This document shows positions 33,193-41,735 of a DNA stretch of 47,179 nucleotides, in pieces; the first letter of the stretch is position 1; the number at the start of each line of letters is the position of its first letter. The notes beneath the pieces were generated by a model. That model made no database searches. It saw only the letters and a program-made list of their open reading frames with translations, and was not told the DNA's origin. Source of the DNA: Synergistales bacterium. GTDB taxonomy: Bacteria; Synergistota; Synergistia; Synergistales; Aminobacteriaceae. Position numbers and translations under genes: made by a program. The stretch lies in NCBI GenBank assembly GCA_025997955.1, contig BNVH01000017.1, positions 1 to 47,179 on the forward strand, given 5' to 3'.

Positions 33193-34344
33193 ATGAGTCA
33201 CAAAACATACAAAACCGAAATAAAGCCGACTCAGCAACAAGTTGATAAAATCTTGCAAACAATCGGCGTCTGTAGATTTGTTTATAATTTATTCATAGCG
33301 GTCAACAAAGAGCGTTATGCCAAAGGTGAGACTTATCTTAACGGATACGCGTTCTCTAAATGGCTGAACAACGATTATCGCTACTTACACCCAGAGAACT
33401 CATGGATTCAGGACGTGTCGAGCAAATCTGTAAAAGACAGCGTTATGAACGCTCACTATGCGTATCAACAATTCCTGAGTGGAGAGCGCGGATTTCCACG
33501 GTTCAAGAAAAAACACTTATCTAAAACCGGCGTATATTTTCCGCGCAACAATCCAAAAGACATAGAAGTAGAACGACATCGTATCAAGATACCGACACTT
33601 GGCTTTGTACGCTTGAAAGAATTCGGATATATTCCTGTCGGTACTACGGTAACTGGCGTAACAATCAAGACAATCGCAAAAAGATTTTATGTTTCCTGCA
33701 CTGTAGATATTCCTGTTACACCGACACAATCCACAGGTGACAACCTCGGTATCGACCTTGGCGTTAAAGAGTTCGCCGTTATAAGTACGGGCGAGGTTTT
33801 CAATAACATCAACAAAAGCAAACGCGTCAGGAGACTGAACAAACGCTTAAAGAGAGAACAACGTAGATTCTCTCGTAAAATCATACACAGAAAGAAGGTG
33901 ACAACTGCTACTGAATCTACGAACTGTGACAAACAAAGGACTAAAGTTCAGAAAATATTTCATAAACTTGAATGTATCCGTAAGGACTACATTAAAAAAA
34001 TCGTTTCATCTCTGGTGAAAACCAAGCCAGCGTCCATAACGATTGAAGACCTGAACATTCAAGGCATGATGAAAAATCGCCATCTGTCCAAGGCTATCGC
34101 ACAGCAGAACTTTTACTATTTTCGGTCAAAATTGACAGAAAAATGCCTTCAGCTTGGAATCAAGCTCAGAATAGCCGACAGATTCTATCCGTCGTCGAAA
34201 ACCTGCTCGAAATGCGGAGCAACTAAAAAGGATTTGAATCTGTCCGACAGAACTTACATCTGTCCTGCTTGCGGGCTTGAGATAGACAGAGACCTAAACG
34301 CGGCGATTAACTTAAAGCATTGCGCGCATTACAAAGTAGCGTAA
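33193..34344 (+). CDS. tnpB: RNA-guided nuclease TnpB
   Basis: 383-residue TnpB of the IS200/IS605/IS607 superfamily, ancestor of Cas12. RuvC residues are all present: Asp188 (GIDLGVKE), Glu285 (TIEDLNIQG) and Asp367 (DRDLNAAINL). The zinc finger has Cys338, Cys341, Cys357 and Cys360. Ribosome site AAAGGAGG 9 bases before the ATG. The catalytic set and normal length suggest an active nuclease, guided by the RNA made from its 3' end. Confidence 0.92.
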   Translation: MSHKTYKTEIKPTQQQVDKILQTIGVCRFVYNLFIAVNKERYAKGETYLNGYAFSKWLNNDYRYLHPENSWIQDVSSKSVKDSVMNAHYAYQQFLSGERGFPRFKKKHLSKTGVYFPRNNPKDIEVERHRIKIPTLGFVRLKEFGYIPVGTTVTGVTIKTIAKRFYVSCTVDIPVTPTQSTGDNLGIDLGVKEFAVISTGEVFNNINKSKRVRRLNKRLKREQRRFSRKIIHRKKVTTATESTNCDKQRTKVQKIFHKLECIRKDYIKKIVSSLVKTKPASITIEDLNIQGMMKNRHLSKAIAQQNFYYFRSKLTEKCLQLGIKLRIADRFYPSSKTCSKCGATKKDLNLSDRTYICPACGLEIDRDLNAAINLKHCAHYKVA

Positions 34345-34445
34345 CGCTATGTACCGTGGGCTACACGGGAATTTAAGCCTCTGGAGTATCATATAAACTC
34401 AAGTAGTTGGGCGAAAGCCCAACAAAAGAGGATACGAAGAAAGAG
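34300..34445 (+). ncRNA. Probable omega-RNA (TnpB guide scaffold)
   Basis: Just after the tnpB stop there are three tight hairpins: TAGCG/CGCTA near 34337-34349, CCGTG/CACGG near 34354-34368, and GTTGGGC-GAAA-GCCCAAC (34406-34423). The GGGCTACACGGGAATTTAAG sequence and the following AGCCTCTGG recall conserved TnpB 3'-region RNA. The RNA would start inside tnpB and end in a guide near the right end, about 34430-34445. Exact limits are not visible. Confidence 0.6.
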
Positions 34446-34508
34446 GAAAAATCTGAACTGTAATATGAATTAACCCTTTGTACTACAGTTTTAGTAGCAG
34501 ATTAAGCT

Positions 34509-34781
34509 ATGGAAAATGTTTTTGTTGATAACGCGACAGTTATGGCTAAGGGGCAAATACCGTTGTCTAAGGATATTCGTGAACGATTGGGTGTTGGAGT
34601 AGGAGACAGGGTTACGTTAGTTTGCCAGAACGACAGAGTCATTATGATGAATTCCGCCATATACGCCATGAAGTTATTGCAAGATGGCATGGATGGGGAA
34701 TTTGAGAAGGCAGGTATCCGCAACGACGATGATGTTATGAATTTAGTCGCGGAGGTGCGCTCGGAGATAGAGGTGTTATGA
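34509..34781 (+). CDS. AbrB/MazE-type antitoxin, no toxin gene seen
   Basis: 90-residue protein with a swapped-hairpin DNA-binding start: ATVMAKGQIPLSKDIRERLGVGVGDRVTLV. The tail (MKLLQDGMDGEFEKAGIRNDDDVMNLVAEVRSEIEVL) is the kind of helical segment that neutralises a toxin. The usual downstream toxin is absent: the next reading frame is a glycosyltransferase, though the 8 codons MRIFEEQH between them could be the start of a lost toxin. No good ribosome site is upstream. Confidence 0.8.
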   Translation: MENVFVDNATVMAKGQIPLSKDIRERLGVGVGDRVTLVCQNDRVIMMNSAIYAMKLLQDGMDGEFEKAGIRNDDDVMNLVAEVRSEIEVL

Positions 34782-34801
34782 GAATTTTTGAGGAACAACA
34801 T

Positions 34802-35866
34802 ATGACTCCTGACATTATCGTAATTATAGTCACCAAAAACCGCGCCTCAGCCATAGAAAAATACGCGCTCCCCAGCCTCGCCCGCTCAGATTTCCGAGAC
34901 TTCGCCTGCGTTGTATGGGACGCAAGCGATGACGAGCTTACAAAAGGTGTTGTCGAGAAAGGTTCTTGGAATTTTGAGGCGCTTTGGTTCCGCGCTCAGA
35001 GAATGGGCTCCTCCTCTCAGCGCAACGACGCGGTTCTTTATGCCTTGGACAGATGGCCTCTCGCCCGCTTTATGGTCTTTATGGACGACGACGCGGAGTT
35101 ATCGCCGGACGCCTTGGGCGGCGTTATGCGAACTTTCACAGAGCGCGGCGCGGCGATAGTCAATATCCCCCAAAAGCCGCTATGCCCTCCCTCTCTCCGA
35201 TTGCGTTTAATAAACGGCCTAAAGCGTCTTTTCGGCATGAACCGTCACGGCGTGACGCCGTTTCTCTATAACTACGGCGCATGGAACGAGACGCCCGGAG
35301 ATAGGGCGGAATGGGCAAGCGGGTGCGGCATGGGCGTGGACGCAAAAGTCTTCAAAGACGCGCGCGCGTTTCTCCCGGAGGAGTTTCAGCGTTTCGGCGG
35401 CTACGCACTCGGAGAGGACTTGGCCTTTTCATTTTTTATTCATAAAAAAATGGGCGGTGTGACCATAAACGCCTTAAATGGATATGTCCTGCACCACGCC
35501 GCCGCTGGCGCAAGGCTTAATGTCGAGAACATGGCGGCGGCCAAGTGGTACAACTTTCACCTGCTCTGGGACGCGATATACGGTAACACTAAAGGCTTCA
35601 AAAGGCTGTGCTTAGCGCTGTCGTTCAAATTGTTTATGTACGCCTCCGTTTTGAAACTTCTGCTTAGGGCGCGGAGCTTGGATATAGCTTCAGCGCTGCG
35701 CGGCGTCAGAAAGGCGAATGATGAAGTAGCGCGTTATCGTGCGCGAGGCGATAACGGGGAGTTGTTTGGGCATAAGGTATGGAATTGCGACCTTCCAGCA
35801 ATAGACAATCCTGTGTTTGTGAAGGATTTTAGAATATATTCAAGAGACGAACTTCATGAGCGTTAG
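34802..35866 (+). CDS. Glycosyltransferase family 2
   Basis: 354 residues from the ATG at 34802, which has GAGGA 7-8 bases upstream; an ATG at 34778 overlapping the antitoxin stop is less likely. Starts DIIVIIVTKNRA; the metal site FMDDDAEL has Asp95-97, followed by WASGCGMGVDAKVF and GGYALGEDLAFSFF, typical of GT-A inverting enzymes acting on surface glycans. The donor cannot be told. It is the first of three genes ending in a UDP-sugar epimerase. Confidence 0.85.
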   Translation: MTPDIIVIIVTKNRASAIEKYALPSLARSDFRDFACVVWDASDDELTKGVVEKGSWNFEALWFRAQRMGSSSQRNDAVLYALDRWPLARFMVFMDDDAELSPDALGGVMRTFTERGAAIVNIPQKPLCPPSLRLRLINGLKRLFGMNRHGVTPFLYNYGAWNETPGDRAEWASGCGMGVDAKVFKDARAFLPEEFQRFGGYALGEDLAFSFFIHKKMGGVTINALNGYVLHHAAAGARLNVENMAAAKWYNFHLLWDAIYGNTKGFKRLCLALSFKLFMYASVLKLLLRARSLDIASALRGVRKANDEVARYRARGDNGELFGHKVWNCDLPAIDNPVFVKDFRIYSRDELHER

Positions 35867-35923
35867 AGTTAATTCGCATTATCTCAGCCAGACGCGCCAC
35901 TAAATTTGAAGAAGGTGAATATT

Positions 35924-36139
35924 ATGAGTTTTTACGCACCAACTGAAGAAGAAAGAAAAGAAGCGGCAAGACTCGAAGCCTTACGCGACCAACCGATAGA
36001 CCTCACCGACCCCGACTGTCCGCCGGCTGATTTTGTCAATATGAAATGGCATCGCGGGCTCCCTGCGTTTCTTAACAGACAAAAAACTGTGGGTATTGAG
36101 GTTGCGAGAGAGAAGCGTTTGGAGGTTGCCGAAAAATGA
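35924..36139 (+). CDS. Small conserved-looking protein, unknown
   Basis: 71 residues from ATG at 35924 (GAAGGTG 6 bases upstream). Sequence MSFYAPTEEERKEAARLEAL then DQPIDLTDPDCPPADFVNMK and WHRGLPAFLNRQK: acidic/helical start, then a Pro-Asp-rich core. No signal, span or family recognised. Its TGA overlaps the epimerase ATG (ATGA), so it is likely a real gene. A role with the glycan genes is only suggested by position. Confidence 0.65.
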   Translation: MSFYAPTEEERKEAARLEALRDQPIDLTDPDCPPADFVNMKWHRGLPAFLNRQKTVGIEVAREKRLEVAEK

Positions 36140-37089
36140 ACGAAAAGCGCTGGCTCGTAACGGGCGCGGCGGGCTTTATAGGCTCTCATCTTTTGGAGGC
36201 GCTTATGGAGGCCGGGCAGGATGTCGTGGGGCTCGATAATTTAAGCTCAGGATACGCGCGTAACATCGAGGCCGCGCTTGGAAAACGGGCGTCGGGCGCG
36301 AGTTTTGAATTTATCGAAGGCGATATACGCGACATAGCGGTTTGCGAACGGGCTTGTCGCAACGTGAACGTTGTTTTGCACCACGCGGCTTACGTATCTG
36401 TCCCGGGGTCATTGGCAGACCCGGCGCTCACTCACGCGGTCAACGTCGACGGCTTCGTAAACGTCTTGCAGGCCGCCAAAAATGCCGGTGTGAGGCGCTT
36501 TATTTACGCGTCGTCAAGCGCTGTGTACGGAAACTGCGCTAAACTGCCCTCGCGCGAGGAAGACGCAGCGCTCGCTAAGCTCCTTTCGCCCTACGCGCTC
36601 ACCAAGGCCGTAAACGAGCTGTACGCCGCCGCTTGGAGCGGCATTTACGCGTCTCTACAGTGCGTGGGCCTGCGATATTTCAACGTCTTCGGCGCGAGAC
36701 AAGACCCGAACGGGCCTTACGCCGCCGTCATCCCCCGCTGGATAGACGCGCTCAAGAACGGCGCGCCCGTTACGATTTACGGCGACGGAACGTCGAGCCG
36801 CGACTTCTGCTACGTGAAAAACGTCGTGTCGGCGAACATGCTCGCCGCTTACGCATCGGGCGACGTATCCGGCCAAGTTTTTAACATAGCCTGCGGCGAA
36901 AAAACTACCCTGAACGAGCTGTTCAGCGTTCTAAAAAACCGCTTTGACAAACAGGCAAAAGAGTGCGTCTATGAGCCATTCAGAGCGGGTGACATAGCGC
37001 ACTCTTTCGCGTCTATTGAACGGGCGCGGAGTTATCTGAATTACAAGCCTATTTATTCTTTAGAAAACGGCATAAAAGATATGGAATAA
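36136..37089 (+). CDS. UDP-glucose/UDP-GlcNAc 4-epimerase family protein
   Basis: Extended SDR enzyme of 317 residues. TGAAGFIG (9-16) binds NAD; SSSAVYG (126-132) and YALTK with Tyr153 and Lys157 are catalytic. The VSVPGSLADPALTHAVNVDG stretch resembles WbpP/Gne-type UDP-GlcNAc 4-epimerases more than plain GalE. Coupled by ATGA to the small unknown gene and downstream of a GT2 gene, so it probably makes a sugar for a surface glycan. Confidence 0.88.
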   Translation: MNEKRWLVTGAAGFIGSHLLEALMEAGQDVVGLDNLSSGYARNIEAALGKRASGASFEFIEGDIRDIAVCERACRNVNVVLHHAAYVSVPGSLADPALTHAVNVDGFVNVLQAAKNAGVRRFIYASSSAVYGNCAKLPSREEDAALAKLLSPYALTKAVNELYAAAWSGIYASLQCVGLRYFNVFGARQDPNGPYAAVIPRWIDALKNGAPVTIYGDGTSSRDFCYVKNVVSANMLAAYASGDVSGQVFNIACGEKTTLNELFSVLKNRFDKQAKECVYEPFRAGDIAHSFASIERARSYLNYKPIYSLENGIKDME

Positions 37090-37164
37090 AGCAATGCAGA
37101 TGTGATAGAGTACAAGTGAGTGGGACTTTCTTCCCACAAAATCCCAAACGGAGGTGCAAAAAGA

Positions 37165-38379
37165 ATGGCGGATTCGGAAAAGCAGGGCGGAGGGCCGCGC
37201 GCGAGCACGGCAAGCGTTCTTATCGGAGCGGCGTTTCTCATGGCGACAAGCGCGATAGGGCCGGGGTTCTTGACGCAGACGGCGGTTTTCACCGAGCGTC
37301 TGGCGGCGGCTTTCGGGTTTGCGATACTTATCTCGGTTTTGATTGACATCATCGTGCAGGTGAATGTGTGGCGCATCTTGGGCGTGTCGGGGCTCAGGGC
37401 GCAGGACTTGGCGAACAGGGTTCTCCCCGGCCTCGGATATTTTTTGGCGTTCACGGTGTGTCTCGGCGGTCTTTTCTTCAATATCGGCAACGTCGGAGGA
37501 GCCGCGTTGGGATTTGAGGTCATGGTCGGAATACCGCACTACATAGGCGCGCCGCTGAGCGCCGCGATAGCGATAATCCTATTCCTCAACAAAGAAATGG
37601 GCAGGGCCATGGACAACTTCACCAAAGTCTTGGGCTTCGTCATGATAGCTATGGTGCTGTTCGTGGTCGTTCGCACGGCGCCCCCGATAGCCTTGGCCGC
37701 TCAAGAGACAATCGTCCCGTCCAAAATCGACTGGTTCGCCATTCTGACGCTGGTCGGCGGCACGGTTGGCGGTTATATCACCTTCGCCGGGGCGCACCGC
37801 ATTATCGACGCGGGCATAGTGGGCAAAGAAAACACCGGCAAGATAACGCGCGGCGCCGTTCAGGCCATTGGCATAACGGCCATCATGCGCTACCTTCTGT
37901 TCCTGGCTATTCTGGGTGTGATCGTCGTGGGCGCGAAGCTCGACCCGAAAAACCCAGCGGCTGACGCTTTCCGTCAGGCGGCGGGTGAGATAGGCTACAA
38001 GATTTTCGGGGTAATCCTGTGGGCCGCTGCCATAACATCAGTAGTAGGCGCGTCTTACACATCGGTATCATTCCTGCGTACTCTCTCCAAAACCATAGAC
38101 GACTTTCACCGCTACGTGATAATAATCTTCATTATTATATCGACGGCTGTTTTCGTGACCATCGGAAGTCCCGCGAGAATCCTCGTCGTCGTCGGCTCCC
38201 TGAACGGTCTGATTCTCCCGCTCTCCTTGGGTTGCGTGCTTTTGGCGGCGCGGCGCAAGGATATAATTGGCGACTACATTCACCCGTCATGGATGATTTG
38301 GACCGGCGTACTTATGGTTATCTTTACGGGTTGGATGGGTTTCAACTCTCTGGGCGGTATATTGAATTTGTTCAAGTAA
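37165..38379 (+). CDS. Nramp-like transporter of the oxoproline operon (YcsG-type)
   Basis: 404 residues from ATG at 37165 (GGAGG 11 bases before). About eleven helices; ATSAIGPGFLTQTAVF aligns with the Nramp DPGN region but the metal-binding motif is changed to AIGPG, as in YcsG-like proteins, so metal transport is doubtful. B. subtilis YcsG lies in the same kind of cluster with ycsF, ycsI and kipIA. Transport of oxoproline or a related compound is inference. A hairpin GTGGGA/TCCCAC (37120-37137) precedes it. Confidence 0.85.
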   Translation: MADSEKQGGGPRASTASVLIGAAFLMATSAIGPGFLTQTAVFTERLAAAFGFAILISVLIDIIVQVNVWRILGVSGLRAQDLANRVLPGLGYFLAFTVCLGGLFFNIGNVGGAALGFEVMVGIPHYIGAPLSAAIAIILFLNKEMGRAMDNFTKVLGFVMIAMVLFVVVRTAPPIALAAQETIVPSKIDWFAILTLVGGTVGGYITFAGAHRIIDAGIVGKENTGKITRGAVQAIGITAIMRYLLFLAILGVIVVGAKLDPKNPAADAFRQAAGEIGYKIFGVILWAAAITSVVGASYTSVSFLRTLSKTIDDFHRYVIIIFIIISTAVFVTIGSPARILVVVGSLNGLILPLSLGCVLLAARRKDIIGDYIHPSWMIWTGVLMVIFTGWMGFNSLGGILNLFK

Positions 38380-38392
38380 AGGAGGCGAGGCT

Positions 38393-39148
38393 TTGTACGA
38401 TAACCCCAAATTTCTCGGTTCGGGGGACAGCTGTCTTGTCGTCGAGTTTTCGGACGGCATAGAGATGGCCGCGAACATTGCGCTCCAAAACCTGAGACGC
38501 GCTCTCACGCTCCGAAAAACCGTCGGCGTCAGGGAGTTCGTCCCCACGTATCGCTCGCTGTCCATTCATCACGACCCGATAAAACTGCCGCGAGACAAGC
38601 TCGAGGACATCGTGCGCAAAGAGCTCTTCAATTTGAAGGATAGTTCCGAGACGGAAAAACGCGTTTTGGTTATGCCCGTCGTCTACGGCGGAGAGTATGG
38701 CCCCGATTTGCGTAATGTGGCCGAACATACCAAATTGGACGAGAGCGAAGTTATCAAGCGGCATACATCTACGGATTGCTACTGTTATATGCTTGGATTC
38801 ACGCCGGGCTTCAGCTACCTCGGAGGCATGGACGAAAGCCTCGCCACGCCACGCCTCAAAAGTCCGCGCGTCCTAATCCCGGCGGGCAGCGTCGGCATAG
38901 CGGGCAAGCAGACAGGCGCTTACAGCATAGACAGCCCTGGCGGCTGGCAGCTGATAGGGCGCACTCCCCTGCGGCTTTTCGACCCGGAAGACGCTGAGAA
39001 CCCCACGCTCATCGACGCCGGAGACTGGATAAGATTCAGCGCCATATCAGAGAAGGAATATCTTGACATCAAAAACGACGTCGACTCCGGCAGGTATAAG
39101 CCCGAAAAGATAATTGAGCGCGCTCAGAGCGAAGGAGGCGTTGCGTAA
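38393..39148 (+). CDS. pxpB: 5-oxoprolinase subunit PxpB
   Basis: PxpB (KipI family), 251 residues. TTG start at 38393 with GGAGG 7 bases upstream. Seen: GDSCLVVEFSD at the start, YCYMLGFTPGFSYLGGMDESLATPRL, and SVGIAGKQTGAYSIDSPGGWQLIGRTP, the family core. It forms, with PxpC and PxpA, the ATP-dependent enzyme opening 5-oxo-L-proline to L-glutamate. The stop overlaps pxpC by one base (TAATG). Confidence 0.95.
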   Translation: MYDNPKFLGSGDSCLVVEFSDGIEMAANIALQNLRRALTLRKTVGVREFVPTYRSLSIHHDPIKLPRDKLEDIVRKELFNLKDSSETEKRVLVMPVVYGGEYGPDLRNVAEHTKLDESEVIKRHTSTDCYCYMLGFTPGFSYLGGMDESLATPRLKSPRVLIPAGSVGIAGKQTGAYSIDSPGGWQLIGRTPLRLFDPEDAENPTLIDAGDWIRFSAISEKEYLDIKNDVDSGRYKPEKIIERAQSEGGVA

Positions 39149-40113
39149 TGTCTTTTATGGTTGAAAAGGCCGGTATGCTTACATTAGTTCAGGACTTGGG
39201 GAGATGGGGGCACCAGTTCAGGGGCCTGACGGTCTCAGGGCCGATGGATCAGTTTTCGCTTCGCATGGGCAACGCCATGCTGGGAAACGACGAGAACGAC
39301 GCCGCGCTCGAGGTGACGCTCTTTGGGCTTTCTATAGTATTCTCAGAAGAGCGCTGCGTCGTTCTGAGCGGCGCCGACCTCGCCATGAAGATAGATGGTT
39401 CGCCCGCGCCCGCCTGGATGGTTCACCATGTAAAACAGGGGTCGCGCCTCGCCATAACGGGTGTAGGGACAGTAGGCTGCCGCGCCTATCTTTGCGTCAG
39501 CGGGGGTGTGGACGTGCCTCTCGTCATGGGAAGCCGCTCTACGTTCACGAAGGGCAAAATCGGCGGGTATAAGGGCAGGGCGTTGGCCGCCGGGGATGTC
39601 GTGGCGACAGGCGAGCCCAACCCGCTTTGGCGAAAATCCGCTGGACTCGTCTGTCCCGTCGAGCTTCGTCCTCTGAGGGGCAAGGACGAGCCTATTTACG
39701 CGTCGGACGGCCCGCAGGTGGACGCTTTTACGGAGAAAGGCATCGCGACGTTTTACGGCGAGACTTACACCGTTTCCGAGAACATCGACAGAATGGGGTA
39801 TCGCTTAGACGGCCCGGTGATAGAGCATGTGAGCGGCCCCGATATAGTCTCGGACGGCATAGTTCACGGCTCCGTGCAGGTGCCGGGGGACGGCAAGCCG
39901 ATAGTGCTGATGGCCGACAGGCAGACAACCGGCGGCTACACAAAGATAGCCGTTGTCAGCGCGTGGAGCGCGGCGCAGCTCGCGCAGAGGTTGCAGGGTG
40001 ACAAAGTCCGTTTCGCGCGCGTGACGGAGAAAGAGGCCACGGAGCTGCTCGTAAAATACGAGGCGAGCTTGCGCAAACTGCATGAGACGCGGGCGACTTA
40101 CAGGACGCGATAA
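39148..40113 (+). CDS. pxpC: 5-oxoprolinase subunit PxpC
   Basis: PxpC (KipA family, biotin-dependent carboxyltransferase-like fold), 321 residues. Seen: LVQDLGRWGHQFRGLTVSGPMDQFS, NAAALEVTL-type sequence, YLCVSGGVDVP, and the late VPGDGKPIVLMADRQTTGGYTKIA. Its ATG overlaps the pxpB stop; pxpA follows after 23 bases. Together these give 5-oxoprolinase, so this strain can probably use pyroglutamate. Confidence 0.95.
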   Translation: MSFMVEKAGMLTLVQDLGRWGHQFRGLTVSGPMDQFSLRMGNAMLGNDENDAALEVTLFGLSIVFSEERCVVLSGADLAMKIDGSPAPAWMVHHVKQGSRLAITGVGTVGCRAYLCVSGGVDVPLVMGSRSTFTKGKIGGYKGRALAAGDVVATGEPNPLWRKSAGLVCPVELRPLRGKDEPIYASDGPQVDAFTEKGIATFYGETYTVSENIDRMGYRLDGPVIEHVSGPDIVSDGIVHGSVQVPGDGKPIVLMADRQTTGGYTKIAVVSAWSAAQLAQRLQGDKVRFARVTEKEATELLVKYEASLRKLHETRATYRTR

Positions 40114-40136
40114 TTTTACGAAGGAGGTTTTGACCC

Positions 40137-40901
40137 ATGAAAATTGACATGAACAGCGACCTCGGAGAGGGATTCGGAGCTTGGACCCTGGGAGATGACA
40201 AAGCGGTTTTGTCGTCGGTGTCGTCGGCGAACATCGCCTGCGGATACCACGCGGGAGACCCTTCGATTATGCGGCATACCGTCAAGTTATGCATAGAAAG
40301 CGGCGTGGCAATAGGCGCGCACGTGTCATACCCCGACCTCGTGGGCTTCGGCCGGCGCAACATGACCTGTAGCCCACAGGAGGTCTACGACTATTGCGTA
40401 TATCAGATAGGAGCGCTTGCGGCTTTTTGCAAGGCGCAGGGCGCTACGCTCCAGCACGTCAAGGCCCACGGCGCTTTGTACAACCAGGCCGCGAAGGACA
40501 GAAAATTGGCCGACGCGATAGCCGCCGCGGTAAAGGACAGCGGAGACGGACTTATACTGATGGGGCTTGCTGGCTCGGAGTTCGACAAAGCCGCGCTTGA
40601 CGTATCTCTGAAATACGCGGCCGAGGCCTTCGCGGACAGGGCGTACCTCAGCGACGGTTCGCTCATGCCGCGCTCAAGAGAAGGTTCCGTCATTCACGAC
40701 GCCGCGATAGCGGCCAAGCGTGTAGTGCAGATGGCCACAAAAGGCACGGTCACGGCGGACGACGGCACGGAGATTCAGTTCAAGCCCGACACCATCTGTC
40801 TACACGGAGACACCAAAGAGGCCGTGGATATGTCGGCGGCGGTGCGGCGCGCGCTTGAAGCGAGCGGCGTCGAAATAAAACCCTTGAAGGAGACTTTATA
40901 A
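40137..40901 (+). CDS. pxpA: 5-oxoprolinase subunit PxpA (LamB/YcsF)
   Basis: PxpA, 254 residues, beginning IDMNSDLGEGFGAW, then IACGYHAGDPSIMRHTV, GAHVSYPDLVGFGRR, HVKAHGALYN and DTICLHGDT. It is a TIM-barrel-type metal enzyme of the LamB/YcsF family. Its TAA overlaps the next gene by one base (TAATG). GAAGGAGGTTTTG ribosome site. Confidence 0.96.
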   Translation: MKIDMNSDLGEGFGAWTLGDDKAVLSSVSSANIACGYHAGDPSIMRHTVKLCIESGVAIGAHVSYPDLVGFGRRNMTCSPQEVYDYCVYQIGALAAFCKAQGATLQHVKAHGALYNQAAKDRKLADAIAAAVKDSGDGLILMGLAGSEFDKAALDVSLKYAAEAFADRAYLSDGSLMPRSREGSVIHDAAIAAKRVVQMATKGTVTADDGTEIQFKPDTICLHGDTKEAVDMSAAVRRALEASGVEIKPLKETL

Positions 40902-41704
40902 TGACTTACACAGTCGAATCTTTAGCTCATACGAGTGCTCGCGAAGTACGCCAGCTCATCAGAGAGGGCAAGTGGACGGCGCCCACATCTGGCGTGTCCC
41001 TCGGTCACGCTCAGGCAAACATGATAATTTTGCCGAAGGACTGGGCCTACGACTTTTTGCTGTACGCCACGCGCAACCCCAAACCATGTCCCATACTCGA
41101 CGTTACGGAGGTCGGCAGTCCAGAGCCTAAGCTGATAGCGCCGGGCGCGGACGTGCGCACCGACCTTCCGAAGTACAGAATATGGGAAAACGGCTCGCTC
41201 GTCAGTGAGCCGGCCGACATTAAAGACGCTTGGCGCGACGACTTGGTCGCTTTTATGATAGGATGTTCTTTCTCTTTCGAGAGCGCGCTGCTTCAGGCCG
41301 GGATAGGCATTCGCCACATAGAGGAAAACCGCAACGTCCCGATGTACCTCACGAGCGTGCCATGTATACCGGCGGGGCGTTTTTCGGGCAACACCGTCAT
41401 GAGCATGAGACCGGTGCCTTACAATCAGGTGGTCAAGGCCGTCACTTGCACCGCGCGCTTCCCGTCCGTACACGGCGCGCCCCTGCATGTAGGCAACCCA
41501 GCGGACATAGGCGTCAAAGACATAAACAAGCCGGAGTTCGGCGACGCCGTGACAATAAAAGACGGTGAAGTCCCGGTCTTTTGGGCTTGCGGCGTGACGC
41601 CTCAGGCAATGGTCATGCAGTCAAAGCCGCCTTTCGCTATTACTCACGCGCCCGGGCATATGTTTATAGCCGACAAGCGCGACTCGGATTACGAGGTGTT
41701 TTAG
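40901..41704 (+). CDS. DUF1445 protein (YcsI), D-glutamate cyclase relatives
   Basis: 267 residues. Conserved GCSFSFESALLQAGI, RNVPMYLTS, VMSMRPVP, HGAPLHVGNPADIGV, and VPVFWACGVTPQ then ITHAPGHMFI match DUF1445/YcsI. The human DGLUCY protein, a D-glutamate cyclase giving 5-oxo-D-proline, carries a related domain; I infer a similar activity here. Coupled to pxpA by a one-base overlap. Annotated in databases as putative hydro-lyase, which is untested. Confidence 0.88.
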   Translation: MTYTVESLAHTSAREVRQLIREGKWTAPTSGVSLGHAQANMIILPKDWAYDFLLYATRNPKPCPILDVTEVGSPEPKLIAPGADVRTDLPKYRIWENGSLVSEPADIKDAWRDDLVAFMIGCSFSFESALLQAGIGIRHIEENRNVPMYLTSVPCIPAGRFSGNTVMSMRPVPYNQVVKAVTCTARFPSVHGAPLHVGNPADIGVKDINKPEFGDAVTIKDGEVPVFWACGVTPQAMVMQSKPPFAITHAPGHMFIADKRDSDYEVF

Positions 41705-41735
41705 AATAGTAGGAGATAGTAGGAGAGAAAAGCAG

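Larger units (their letters stand above)
33004..34445 (+). mobile_element. IS607-like element with intact tnpB and truncated tnpA
   Basis: The unit has a promoter (TTGACA 33004-33009, 16-base spacer, TATATT 33026-33031), a short tnpA HTH remnant, a full-length tnpB and a structured 3' region expected to encode the omega-RNA. The tnpA remnant lacks the serine-recombinase domain, so the element cannot move itself. Ends are approximate; I did not find target-site duplications, which IS607 does not make. Confidence 0.65.
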
